DNA of 64,000 nucleotides from Leptodontidium sp. MPI-SDFR-AT-0119 (Eukaryota; Ascomycota; Leotiomycetes; Helotiales; Leptodontidiaceae), in assembly GCA_020726505.1 (NCBI GenBank), contig JAHLEZ010000017.1, forward strand, positions 1,674,001 through 1,738,000. The letters are read 5' to 3'. Shown piece by piece: positions 44,008 through 55,499 of the stretch. The position numbers and the translations under genes were made by a program. The notes under the pieces were generated by a model. It saw only the letters and a program-made list of their open reading frames with translations, searched no databases and was not told where the DNA came from. Within the stretch, counting starts at the first letter, position 1. The number at the start of each line of letters is the position of its first letter.

Positions 44008-46548
44008 CTCGTTACAGTATCAAGGCAATGAAATCCTCGTTCATTCATACCGTTGCAATACTGTCTTAGTCTATGTTCTTTTCGTTTGTAGGTTCCGATA
44101 CAAGGTTACCGATTAGGCTTAGTTTACTAGATCGAGATCTGGCAAATAAGTGTTTGGCCCTTATCTTACCATACATATATTAGTTATTCTGGCACTTTTG
44201 CACAGTTCTTGGCATCGCACATCTCCTATTATGCTAGAATAGATTCATCTCCGTCATGGATGCGTCCTTGAATTATCTTGGCTTAACATTCCCCTAGGCA
44301 CCTTATCACTCTGGGGTTTTCAAGTCGCCTCTGAATCGTCCGACACTCATCTTAGCCACAGGAAAGAGCAAACTTCATCCTTGGCTTCATTGGAGCCAAT
44401 GTTTTCAAAGGCTTTCTGTGAACCATTATGAGGAGTCAGGGACCGACGCAGCGTTGGTGCCCTCGTCTTAGAGATAAGGGAAACCGTGCCCTGTTATCTG
44501 CATGACATCCTGGTTTTTTCCTCCCCAGTTGTGCAACATCTCCTGGCTAGTGCGGTAGCCATGATTCAAAGATATTCTTGATGTTTCATAAATTCGACGG
44601 TCCGAGACGGTATTCCGGTTAAAGAGAGTCAAGAAATAACTTATAATCATTTGTCGCACGCTTTTGATATCCATAATCCGGAATCTATCCAATAACGATA
44701 CATTAAAATGTACTCGCTCGAAAATCAAGTTCCAAGCAGCATTTACTAATAGCGACATTTCCGTCAGCCACAAAGGCTCTCTCCCCATGACCTCCGAGCT
44801 CTGGAGCTGGAGCTGAGTAATCACAACCCGCGAAGTGAATTACCGGTTGGCACTGGGACCCCCGAAACCCTCATCCTTCCACGATTGAACAGCGCTGGCT
44901 GGCAGCACGTCACGGGACTATAGTAGGGAACGGGAGACGGGGAAGGTTTCACACGCATAGGCTAGCTGTTGAGGGCTAACAATAACGGGGCAAGACGCCC
45001 TCTTAATACTGTGCCGAATAGGGGCTATGTGCTATTGATGTGGGATTTTTAGTGTGGTAGAATGAGATAGATAAGCACCGCCTGAGGCCTGGTGTTTTCT
45101 TGGCTCGAGGCAGAGAGGACCTCACATAGTCTTACATAATCGTGCACCTGACAGTAGCACTAGTAATGAGCCCCTTCGGTAAGAACCGCAGGGCCAGTCT
45201 CTTAGTGTCCCCCTGGAGCACGATTAGTCGACGACTAATACAAGACTTTAAACAAAAAATAAAAATAAAAATAAAAATAAAAATAAAGAAGTCAGTAATA
45301 CGGTTTCTCTCTAAGCCCGAACTAGCGCTAACCTTCGGTGTTCACATTACGTGTATTTCTGGAGCTTAAAGCTGATACTCGAAATTAGATGAGAATTTTC
45401 ATCAAAGTTGAAAACGTCTTGCATGTAGCGTAAAACTACTCCGGTGGCTGCCTAAATCAAGCTCGCTTCTCATTTGAGAAGTGGCTCTCAGAGCCAACCG
45501 TCTCCAATCTCCACGCGCATGCATGTTTCAATAACTACCCTCCGGAGCCATAGGAAGGCTTGAACAGCAAGGGGGTTCACGTGCTGGCTCAGCTTTGATC
45601 TTGGTGCTTCTCCGAGCTCCAGAGCTCGGAGTCTATTTGGGCTAAAGATCGAAAAAGACGTCTCCTCGCCACCTTACTAGATGCTACTCACTTATCTATA
45701 GGTCCCTGAAGGTTGACTAATTAGGCTTAGTTTCCCAAATCATTATTGGGGAAAGGCGTATACGAAATAACCTCTCGTGTGTATTGAACAACATAGCGCT
45801 TAGTCAGCGTAGGTCGTGATGATCTATTGGTAAGCTGGGTCTATTTACTAGGAACGGTGGCACTGAAAAAGACACCATCCAAAATTGGCTCCTGCTGTGA
45901 AACACTAGGTCCATGTCGAAAGCGGTGCCTTGGATATATACACAATAAGGTCGCAGGAAGCAAAGCTTGAAGGATAGAAAAGAGTGAGTGACACCCAAGG
46001 CATTGGAACTGAGCAGAAAGAGGAAAGAACCAGAACGGAAACAGCGAGGATGGGACAGAGGATACGATTAACGTGGTCGCGACGGACCACTACAACCAAC
46101 ACGAACGGAGATCAGCTCGCACCTCAAGGACCGCATCGGGCGACGAAGATCCGAGGGCCGCAAAAGCGGGGGAACGTCCTGCAATAAAAGCTGCGGCTTT
46201 GAGTCAATGGATATCTGAGAAGGCAACCACAGCTGTGAACGAGACCCGGTCTACTAACGAGCATAAGGTGCACTACTACTTCATGTCCGTCATGTGCTAC
46301 GGATGTCAGAGCGTTTGTCGCCTGAAGGGCACTGAGACAGATGTTACAAGATAGGTTGACGTAAAAGAGGTCTTCTACGTAACAATGGAAGCGAGATGAG
46401 AGTGCCATTACGTAATGACGCTCCGCTGGCCTTCGCGGGGGGCCACTGCGTGGAGCTGTCAGGGGATGAAGCTATTCAGAGCTACGCTGTGGCTTCGCCT
46501 GCCTCCGGCGGTGGTATTTGTAAATTCAAGCTGATTCCCTCGTGAACC
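44008..46548. other. unassigned region
   Basis: Normal composition, no recognised gene. The longest frame is 44468-44824 (minus, 118 codons, MITQLQLQSSEVMGREPL...), which has no domain I know and no intron signals. Two copies of the GAGCTC palindromic motif occur (44791-44810, 45610-45633). Confidence 0.35.
45253..45288. repeat. (AAAAT)n microsatellite
   Basis: Seven or so AAAATA-type units. Confidence 0.85.
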
Positions 46549-47279
46549 TTAAAGGCAGCTAGCAGGCAGAATACTGGCAGCCGGTGGATGCAATTGTGCT
46601 GGGGATCTCACATGTTCGCCGACGACGCACCACATCAGCTCCATTGTAATCGATGCTTGTGATGGCTGTTGGCAGTACACACAAACGCCCGATGCTGCGG
46701 ATTGTACTGTCACGGGTCGTGGAAGAGAGCAGATATCGCAGATGAAGTAGGTAGAAGGCATTGGGGGTGGTCCAGGAATATGTCCTGCTACCAATTGTGA
46801 CATGTTTGGGGTTGGTGATGGCGAACCGCTAGCACGAGCAATCGTTCGATGGCCTCGTTGGATAGCTGCACGTTCTCTCCTAGCAGCAATCTGGTGTGGT
46901 GTCTCCTGGCTCTGACCGATCGGTGCGTAAGGATTGAGGCCAAGAGTAGGTGATTTGCGTCTGGGTGTCTTTTGTGCATAGGAGGTCTTGCGTTTCTTCG
47001 ACTGTTTAATGTTAGCTATGTTGAGTAAGTGCAAATGGGTAGACAAACGGGTCCCACAGCCTCTGGCTCTGCCTCACCCATAACAATATTCCCTCCCATG
47101 CCGGCGTCCACCACGATAGTGGATGAGGTGACAGACTCCGCATTGTCATCTTGCTCCCTCGTAAGACCGCTTCGATTCTTCTTCTTGGCTTGATATTGGT
47201 AGGGCTTCCAGTTGTGGCATTTTCGACACTGTTGTTCAATAGAGCTATCGAATGCAATTCTAGTCTGCTGGGAGATCAT
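46549..47279 (-). CDS. hypothetical two-exon protein with paired CxxC motifs
   Basis: Exons 47279-47049 and 47001-46549 joined by a 47 nt phase-0 intron with GTTTGT...GCTAACA...ACAG signals, 227 residues. An early CRKC (residues 18-21) and a late pair, CDIC (165-168) and CVYC (184-187), look like zinc ligands. Between them is a basic, Pro/Ser-rich, probably disordered stretch with a short helix (IAARRERAAIQRGHR). No signal peptide or membrane segment. I do not recognise the family. The splice resolves a frame change between the two open pieces, which supports a real gene; the start codon and the last 30 residues are less certain. The arrangement recalls small fungal nuclear zinc proteins, but that is only an impression. 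Confidence 0.5.
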
Positions 47280-47605
47280 TTACTTTCTTCGGAGGCATGA
47301 TTGAAGGTGTTTTGAAGAAGTATTGCACTGGGATGGATATAATTTTAAACGCGACCCCGACCTCGCGACTGAGCTATGCCTAATTAAGCTGCCAAGCGCC
47401 CATACCCCTCAAAGGCCCAGAATTAAGATTTCACCACAATAACAATATTAAATAAGAAAATAAGTCCCATAATAGTAATCTAGGACTCAATTATAGTAAT
47501 CCTGGAAATTTTGAGGATTTTCTGAGCACGTTGTAAAAATCTCAATTTTTTGGTGTTCTCCTGAACCCTTGTGTCTGCCAAGTACTGCCAGTAGCTGAAT
47601 GAAAA

Positions 47606-47643
47606 TTGACCAATCAGAGAGCAGATGTTGACCAATCAGAGAG
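47606..47643. promoter_or_regulatory. duplicated CCAAT element
   Basis: TTGACCAATCAGAGAG occurs twice, 22 bp apart, i.e. two full turns of the helix. CCAATCA is the consensus site of the fungal Hap/AnCF complex. It lies about 330 bp upstream of the minus-strand gene at 46549-47279, though a short oligo(A) tract follows and the pair could belong to an old repeat. Confidence 0.4.
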
Positions 47644-47699
47644 GGGCTTGGCAAAAAGTCAAAATCCAATTTTTTTTTTTTGAAAGCCCCCATGGGAGT

Positions 47700-48249
47700 A
47701 ATAGGTACCTCGCTTCCAATTATATTCGCAGAATAAGGTTTCAGGGCGGAGAGGGGTTAGGGGGGCAAGAGTTTTGACACTAACTCAAGCTAGGCATAGT
47801 CTCGTCAGCACGTGATTTTCGCCTTGGCAAAAACGTTTGGTACTGCGCAGTCGCCGCCAGCGAGCCTCCTCCTCCCTGCGGGGTAGTAAACCCTTTCACT
47901 TCGTTTCAGGGCTTAAGTCAGAGATTTCCTTACGAATCTCTTTCTTTCTTGTAAACAATCATTTTGCCCAAGTCGCATTTGACCTCGTTCGTGCTCCTGT
48001 ACCGTCACATATCCCTCACGCTCGCTATAGTCAGAACTCCTAAGACAGATAATATTGTCTCGGAGTTCAGGGGGGATAAATTCTCCACTTTAGCCATCTA
48101 TTATAGTATAGTTAATAGTGAGGTCGCAATACAGATAGTTATATTAAACAAGATATTATAAAGCCGCGAGAACCTTAAGGTTATCCTTCCGAACTTACAC
48201 GAACGGCTTAAAATCAGCATCGGCCGGCGCTCGTTTTCCTAGCCAAATA
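47700..48249. other. transition into AT-rich block, no gene seen
   Basis: Composition drops from about 48040. No domain recognised. Confidence 0.4.
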
Positions 48250-48690
48250 ACTTTAATTAGATTATCTAGCTTTAGCCCAGTACTAGGAAGGATCTAGAGA
48301 AGCGGGCCTAGATCTTACGGAATTACTAAAGATATACTAGCTACGATTATAATAGAAGTTAATAATTATAATAGGCCTAAGTTCCCCGGCACTAACTACA
48401 TTCCTATCTTCCCTGTCACTAGGCGATTCGAATACAAAAAACATGACTGTTCGCGCACTAACTTCCCGTTACGCCCCTGCTTATACTATCACGGTACACA
48501 AAGTACTATCGTTAAAATAAGTCGTCTTAAACCTGGAACAGAAGGATCATGTCCTAGGATTGTTATATATTGCTATATCTCGAGTTAAGAGACTCTCTTT
48601 TATTATATTTAAGACTCCTTTCGATCTAAGTCGATTCGTAACCAAAGAGAGCTCGAATATAAAAGATAAGGCAAGTGATTAGGATCTGCG
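48250..48690 (+). pseudogene. PIF1-like helicase C-terminal remnant
   Basis: One plus-strand frame reads IFPVTRRFEYKKHDCSRTNF, AYTITVHKVLSLK, VVLNLEQKDHVLGLLYIAIS and RVKRLSF...TPFDLSRF with only three stops. This is the last helicase block of PIF1-type proteins (AYAITVHKSQGLTL / YVAISRV). It could be the end of a multicopy PIF1-like gene or of a Helitron RepHel; the Rep part and Helitron ends were not found. The upstream reading extends to about 48250. Confidence 0.75.
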
Positions 48691-49129
48691 TACACTCTAA
48701 GGCTTGTAAATTATTAGATTGACGTATTATAACAAATTTAGTAAAGTAGAATTTAAGTACATAGACACTAGTTTGATACAGAGTTGTCTTATTAATACTA
48801 TAACTAATAATGAGGCTGCCTATCTCCTGCTAAGGAGAAGCCCCGAGAGGTTAGAAGATACCTGCTCCTGAGAGTTTCGACGTCTTGCCCTATTTCTAAT
48901 ACGTCAAGTAAATAAGAAAGCGAAGTAATTTGAGATTGGATTTCGATCGATCGATTAAGGGATTAAGAGGGCGCAAAGGTTATTCAGTCTGCTAGGGACT
49001 AAGCTGTCGTTGCACTCGCCCTTATAGAGTTCTATACTATGTCGCCAAGACCCTGCGGAATCCAGGTCTCAGTTTAGTCCCAGACAAAGTAATAAGTAAG
49101 ACTTAACACTAGCTCAATTACTATTATCC
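48691..49129. other. AT-rich stretch without recognised content
   Basis: Follows the helicase remnant; no further domain seen. Confidence 0.4.
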
Positions 49130-50010
49130 TTCGAGGCACCCTCTCCGCCAACTCTCATCTCCTCTAACCTAATAATACTCTTTTTAAAGTACCCCTCTAA
49201 CTCATACCGCTCAATATTAGCCGACTCCCCCTTTAACTCTTTAACTACACTCCTAATCCAATCCCTAACTTTCTCCTACGTCTTCCTCGCCTCCGTAAAC
49301 CTCTCCTTAATCTACTTAGCTTTCTACCTCTTAATCTGCCCCCTCTACTACTTATTTAGCCTTCTAGTCTTAAACACACTAACCTTAATATCACAACTCG
49401 TTTACTTATACCTTACACTCAGCAACTTTACCCCCTTATCTTTCCTAACATAATTAACATCCTCTCTTAATATAATAATCTCTAATATAACCTTATCTAA
49501 CTCCTTATATAGTTCCTCCGACTCCTTAAACCCGCACATCTTCTACGACGCCTTAAGATCCCCATAAGTATACGGCCTAATATAAAGTATAATATTAAAC
49601 GCACATCTCGCTCTATCTTAACTTATACTTATAAGTTTTTATACATCTTTAATATACTTCAATATCGCTTCGGCATAAGTATCTAAAGTGATTAAGCGGC
49701 TATTAAGACCCATTTTCTTGACTCGTGTATTTAAGCTACTAACTTTCTTATCCACGTCGTTAAGGATCTTCTTATAGAGTTACTCGGCGGCTTTCTTTCC
49801 TTCGACTACTTTCTTTGTAAGCGGCTTTTTAGTTATTAGTGCATTTTTAAAGACTTTCCGTTTCTTAGTAGAGTTGTCTTTAGATTCGGAGTCTAAGGTA
49901 TTAATAGGAATAGTAGTACGTTTGCGTTTTTGGGGTATAGCGGGCTTAAGTGTATTAAGCACATTTACAGGAGCTAGCTTTAGTTATTTAACAAAGGAGT
50001 TTTATTTCGG
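49130..50010 (-). pseudogene. Lys/Glu-rich coiled-coil protein remnant
   Basis: The minus strand reads a long amphipathic frame with TAG codons at expected Gln or Trp positions. Open pieces are MLNTLKPAIPQKRKRTTIPI (49962 onward), FKESEELYKELDKVILEIII, VRDWIRSVVKELKGE and YELEGYFKKSIIRLEEM. The predicted coiled coil is rich in AAG/GAG codons, which gives the plus strand its strikingly G-poor look at 49130-49640. A basic N-terminal patch could be a nuclear signal. No family recognised; may be an accessory gene of a transposon. Confidence 0.5.
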
Positions 50011-50859
50011 CGGCATTATAGATTTCTGTTAAGGGAGATTAAGACTCGAGGTTTTAGGAAATCTAGACTTTATTTTATTAACAGGAACACGCGTCCGCGT
50101 TTTGGCGTGTTTTTTAAGTTAGTTAAAGCAGAGCACGTGAAAGTGTGTAATTCCTTTAAATGTTTTATAAATCTTATCACAAAGGATTAAAATAGTAATT
50201 CAGTATCTCTGATAACAGATATAGACATAAAAGGATTAGTTATTAAATAGGTTCTAATAGTACTCGGGTTCGAAAGGTCCAACTCGATAGGTCGAAATTC
50301 CACGCGAATATACGTGACTTATCCCCTTTTAAGATTCTGAACTACACCGTTGAGTTCTAGGCCATTAAAGCAGGGAGTTTTTCCCGTAGCCCTTATACTT
50401 CAGTACTATATTCCCGAGAACCCCGTCCAATGATTAGTGACATAGAACCATATTAGTCAATTATGGAAAAATTCCAAACCCAGATAAACGCTACTACTAC
50501 CATTTCTAAGTCCAATGATTCCTAACGATTCACAGACCAAACCGCGAACATTCCTTTCCTCCATACTGTCACGATCTGAAGGATCACGTGTGTCTTGGCC
50601 CTGAGGCTCGGCAGCCTTGCTGCACAGAGAAGCCAAGGCGTTTCCACCTTGCCCGCTTGATGCAGGCGACACTGCAAATTTGGTGTCGAGAGACAAGGAT
50701 GGAAATCACGGGAACCAGGTATCACGTGATGGACCGCTGGGACCGCTGTCGGTCCAGGACCGCCAGAGGGTAAAAACTTCACAAACAGCGAGAACGTAAT
50801 TTTTGGAATTGAACAACGAAAACCGCATCTAATAGCCCTCCTTTTGACTAGTTGAGACG
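50011..50859. other. AT-rich spacer with a GC-richer island at 50457-50800
   Basis: The island contains CACGTG-type and GGACCGC-rich sequence and short ORFs without domains. It contrasts sharply with both flanks and may be a small later insertion. I could not find matching ends. Confidence 0.4.
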
Positions 50860-51689
50860 CCTAAGCCTTTACGTATTACTTAGTGTGACATAAGTAGTAT
50901 AGCGACAACGTGGCCTTAAGTAGCAGTATAGCCCAACGACCCCCGAGAGTATATTATATACTTTAGCGATTACTTTAAGAAAGTACTCGTTTATATTAAC
51001 TCCGCTAGAGACTAACTAGTGCCGAAGCCTCTTATTAAGACTATAATCGCAGTTATAAGCGTCCTGATTTCTAAGTTCTAGAATACCCTTAACCTCACCG
51101 CCGTCGTCTAAGTCATAACAACTCTCTAGAGCGACCTCAAAATAATAATAGAAATAATATAATCTACGGCGATTAAAGTTTAATAGAATATAATAACACA
51201 GTAATATATAACTACGTTAAGCCAAGAGACTAATTAAGCTGTAAAGGAAGCTGCCGAGATACGACGAACAACTACTAGACTTTTATAAGAGACAAACGAT
51301 ATAACTAAAGTAATAAATAATATAACTAAGACGACAAATAATATAGTGAAAGTTATATAATGTACTCCGCCTTTTAAGGCTTTATATACGTCGGTATTAA
51401 GTAGTAATATGACTCCTCTTAGTAAACCAATTATAATATCTACTTAGACATTATTGTTCATTTAAGTATAACGTGAAATTATCGTAAAGATTATAGACAC
51501 ATCTACTATCGAGAGTATTCGAGCCAAAAACCCTAGAAACTTACAGAACTACGTTAACCGAGCGATTAAATAGAGTAAGAACAAACACATTAAATAGATC
51601 CGTGTTATATTAACTAACTAATTAAAGAGCGGAGACCTTAATATTAAGACGTTAAATAGAAACGATATAGAGGCCATAAAATAATTCGC

Positions 51690-52260
51690 AAACGACTAAA
51701 TAAACCGGATTAGAAGAGGCATAAGTATACGGCTGCCGACATATAGAATTCTTGTGCACAGTATAAGGACTAACTTAATAGATATAGAGAAGTTCGACGA
51801 GATTAAGGCTAAGCTCTTACACGATAATAGACTGTTTATACTTAATACAGACATTAAATACATTAAATAATTATTAAAAGTAGCGAGTATAAAGTCAGCT
51901 TTGACTATTATCGTCGAGTTCACTAATCTAGAAGACGCAAACAAGATCATCGACGAAGGTCTCATTTGGCAAGGCGAGGCTTTTCAATGTGCGAGGCTTT
52001 TTAATGTGAGAGATACGACAGATAGTGCCGACTAAAGTAATACTATAAGTGTCAAAAATACGGCCACATAAGAACCTAGTGCAAAGCGAGCACAGTATGT
52101 GGCTATTATACAGAACCGCACAGCTCAAAAGATTGCCCCACTAAGGTCGACAAGTCCGCTATAAGGAAATACGCTATATATAAGGGAGTACACAAGGCGT
52201 AGAATAATCAATGTCCTGTCTAAAAGGTCGAGTTAAGTAAAGTAAAAGCTATATATAATA
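51690..52260 (+). pseudogene. LINE 4 ORF1 remnant with zinc knuckles
   Basis: Reads YRILVHSIRTNLID, ALTIIVEFTNLEDANKIIDE, GLIWQGEAFQCARLF and then, in another frame, knuckles KCQKYGHIRT.CKAS and VCGYYTEPHSSKDCP followed by AIYKGVHKA. This is the conserved ORF1 end of the common fungal LINE group (VHGVRT, LVWQGE, CYKCQKYGHIGTQC). Several Cys now read Tyr. Confidence 0.75.
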
Positions 52261-52779
52261 CTTAATAATTATACTATTTTGTCCTATTAACGAAGGAGAA
52301 GCTACTAATAAAACACACGATTATTAATACTACGCCAATAGAAGCGGCATTAATAATAAATATAACCTAGAGAGGCAAGACAAGTGTTACTACGGCAAAG
52401 CTATTATTACTAACGCTAATAATACTACTAAGCAGACAGAACTCTAAGAGTAAGTCCCTAACAAAAGGAAGAGCCCTAAAGAGGATCTACTTAAGAAACG
52501 GGCTCGGTAATATATAAGATAAAAACGAGGACACAATTATAGTCAAGGACAACTAAAAACCGCGGAGGCTACACGTGCTTTTAAGACGAGCACTAGAGTT
52601 AATTATAACAAACTCACTACTTAATTCTTAATAAAGTACAAATAAATAATAAACTACGGCGAAGAAGGTATAAAGATCTTATAATATAACATTATAAAGT
52701 CGAGGGACGTAATTATAGTAACATTACTACGCAACCTAAGGATCTAAGAGTACGATATTCTAACACTCCAAGAACTATA

Positions 52780-53400
52780 AAGGAACTCCTTTATCTCGAC
52801 GACCCACAACCTAATCACACACTCTTTTTATCTCTACTTCCCTAACGACAGTAGAGAAGCACCCGCGAGAGTTTATTTCTTTATTAATAAGAGAATAGAC
52901 TTAAATAAGTAGAGATTTATAAATAATACACGAGACTTAAGTACACTTGAAATCACGACAATAAGCCTAACTATAAAGGCAATAACAAAGTTCTATATAT
53001 ATAACGTATATAACCCCCCGAGATCGTTAAACTACAAGATAAGTTACTTACTACACTTTAAAACGGCACTCTCTGTTTACTAAGAAAAAGAACAAATTAT
53101 CTTAGGTGATTTCAACTTACATTACGAACTTTAAGGCGGCCTTACAGTACGAGAAAGAGATCTAGAATTAGACGACTTAATTAATCTCGTCGAAGATTTT
53201 TAACTTAGTAATCTCTTACTAACTAGTTGTCGTGCACCAGGACTAGCAGGGCCTACGGTAGTCGCTAGAACTAACCAAAAGCTGCTTATGTAACTAGATC
53301 TCTGGAGCTCTCGTATAGCTAGGGAGCTACCCCTTTACTTTATAATTCAAGACTTTCAAACTACCTAAAGCTCCTCCCTACAGTACTCGACAGTTAAGAG
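52780..53400 (+). pseudogene. LINE 4 endonuclease remnant
   Basis: ILGDFNLHYEL.GGLTVRER near 53100-53160 (GDFN at 53105-53116), then LDDLINLVEDF.LSNLL. Typical APE-type endonuclease of LINE ORF2, with the TGG after HYEL now a stop. Confidence 0.7.
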
Positions 53401-53650
53401 CCACACTGCCTCGTTCCACGAGCTACTAAATACGTACTAGACGGTACCGTAGGTCGAGAAGGAAGCGTAAGTAAGTATTAAGAGACACTTATATTACTAC
53501 TTAGAAACCTCTTCAAAAGTTCCCCTCAATCGACTAATAACTCCTCTAAAGCGACAGTATTAATATGTCCTCCTCTTAAGACAAATCTATTAATAAAGAC
53601 GACGCTCTCTTAAGCCAGCGAAAACAATAGCCACAGTAATAGACGCGTTT

Positions 53651-54831
53651 CTAGTACTATACTAAACTTAAGGGTATTTACGATTTTATTGACTTAGACG
53701 GCAAAGACGCTAAGAACTTCTTAGAGACACGACTAAGGGCTCCCGACATCGACGAATATATATAAAACAAGACAAACTAGCGCTTTATATAATAAATGGC
53801 GCAAATAAGCGACGCCGAGCGAAAAATATACTAAAAGTAGAAGTCGTTTATAAAGGAAGAGAAGAAGACCCTTATAGAGCCATAAGCGGCTACTAAACTA
53901 AGGGAGGCGTCTTTTAGCGACGTTAAGGAAGTTTAAGAAGCCCGCACTAAAGAGTTCCAGAACAAGCTCGCTTAATAGACGATACTTAGTACTAGGTATT
54001 AGTACCTCTTTAATTAAGTTAACAGCACCGTTAGTAGCTCGATTCTTACTGACGCTATTAACGATAATAAGTCAAAGGGCTAAACTAGCCTATGAGCGTT
54101 AATTAAATTAATTAAACGAGACCTCGCTCCCTTAGACGCCTTTATACTCTTATTAGTTATCTTAAACTACTAAGAGGCACTCGTAAACACGTCAGGCATA
54201 AGAAGAAGAGGAAAGATAGACCCTTAGGCGTAGTACAAGATATAGCAGAAACATTACTATCTTACTAAAGCGTATAACATTTCTAAGATTAAGGGCGTCT
54301 TAAGTATTAAAGACTTTCTCTCCGTAATATTAGTTTACGCCGAAACATAAGCTACATAAGCTTCTGCCGACGTAATAAGAGACAATACCCTCAGTCGACT
54401 ACACCACATAACGCTTAAAGAGTACGGCCTTATATTCGGAGCTATATTAGAGGAATATTATAAGACGGGACATAAGAGTGGAAAGACGCCTAATAAGTTA
54501 TATGCGTTTCTTAGTAGTTAATTTAATACTTTAGTCGGCTCAGGCGGCTCTAGGAGACGCTCCGGCTTAAATCTAAGGAGCTTATTACGATTAAACCGTA
54601 GTAATAGGAAGTGCCTTTACAAAAATACTTATTAGAACAACGGGATTAAGTATTAAAGAGTTAAGTACGCCTACGACGGCGGCTGCGTAAACAAGTTAAG
54701 GAGCCGCCCAAACGACGACGAAATTAAGAGGATCCGCGAGGCTATTAACACGCTCGAATTCGCGACCTTACAAAAAGAAATCGCTAAAGAAGGTTAAAAA
54801 AAGCTCCCGGTTACTTAAATCACTAGAACTG
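53651..54831 (+). pseudogene. unidentified decayed coding sequence
   Basis: A plus-strand frame with stops at Gln-like positions gives charged, helical peptide: SDAERKIY.K.KSFIKEEKK, LREASFSDVKEV, EFQNKLA, LKEYGLIFGAILEEYYKTG and finally VKYAYDGGCVNKLRSRPNDD and IKRIREAINTLEFATLQKEI. I do not recognise the family. It stops where the LTR array begins. Confidence 0.4.
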
Positions 54832-54994
54832 TGTCGTACAGGCACGGGCCTACGGCACTATGGCGCTGCTGAGTCAGCCAGCCCCTATTCGTGTATGTAG
54901 TCAGTTACTCCTTACGAGCCTCCTTTTACAGAATTTAGACGACTTGATCACTACTTTGAAAGCACCCTACTTTATGCTTTACTTTTATACTACA
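54832..54994 (+). repeat. 163 bp LTR, unit 1
   Basis: TGTCGTACAG...ATACTACA, the same length as the solo LTR at 36432-36594. Followed by GTTATAAGCCCCG, which may be the primer-binding site, though it lacks the usual TGG start. Confidence 0.85.
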
Positions 54995-55393
54995 GTTATA
55001 AGCCCCGTTAGCGTAGTAGTTAAAAGCTACACTTCCCTGCGCCTTTATAGACTGCTTTTTATAGTTTTTTTTTAGCCTTTTCTTTTCTGAGGGGCAGTCG
55101 GTAACCGAACTATTAAGCTTATAGTCGGGCCGGTTTAATAATTATTTATGCCTTTTTAGGCTAGTTTATGTCGCGCGGGTTAGCGTGACGTTAGGGTATT
55201 TACGAATACGGGAACGGATATAGACAAACCACGGGTGCACGTGTACTAAATTAACCTCTTACGTTATAAGCACTTAAGAGCGCGCTATATTTACGTTACT
55301 GTCCTTAGCTCTTTTACCTTAAGTACACGTCACGAGACTAAAACGTGATCTAAGTGTCAGAGGTTAGCTTAATTAGTTGACCTCTGGGGGGTG

Positions 55394-55483
55394 TGTCGTA
55401 TAGAAATCACGTGCTCGCTTTAGAATAAAGGTTATATATTGTAATCTATAGTTTAATAACTATAAGCCTGTTTTTACACTACA
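55394..55483 (+). repeat. 90 bp LTR-like segment, unit 1
   Basis: TGTCGTATAG...ACACTACA, preceded by CTCTGGGGGGTG (purine tract) and followed by GTTATAAGCCCCG, exactly like the 163 bp LTR. The interior is unrelated. Second copy at 57849-57938. Confidence 0.65.
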
Positions 55484-55499
55484 GTTATAAGCCCCGCGC

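Larger units (their letters stand above)
50860..53650 (+). mobile_element. LINE 4: plus-strand LINE relic (ORF1 and endonuclease)
   Basis: RIPed, many stops. ORF1 and endonuclease motifs occur in the expected order on the plus strand. No reverse transcriptase was found, so the element is truncated or overwritten near 53.6 kb. Start is uncertain. Confidence 0.65.

Noticed and set aside
45984..46408. Overlapping ORFs of 65-94 codons on both strands
   Set aside because: Three overlapping frames with no domain; none is preferable to the others.
50567..50890. Solo LTR with TGTCAC...GTGACA ends
   Set aside because: The flanking 5 bp do not match and the composition changes inside the candidate, so the ends may be chance.
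53960..54210. Reverse transcriptase of LINE 4
   Set aside because: No PGPDG, QGSP or xxDD motif could be found in any plus-strand frame; left as unidentified coding remnant.
54995..55030. tRNA gene after the LTR
   Set aside because: Only an A-box-like motif is present; no B box, cloverleaf or terminator could be drawn.
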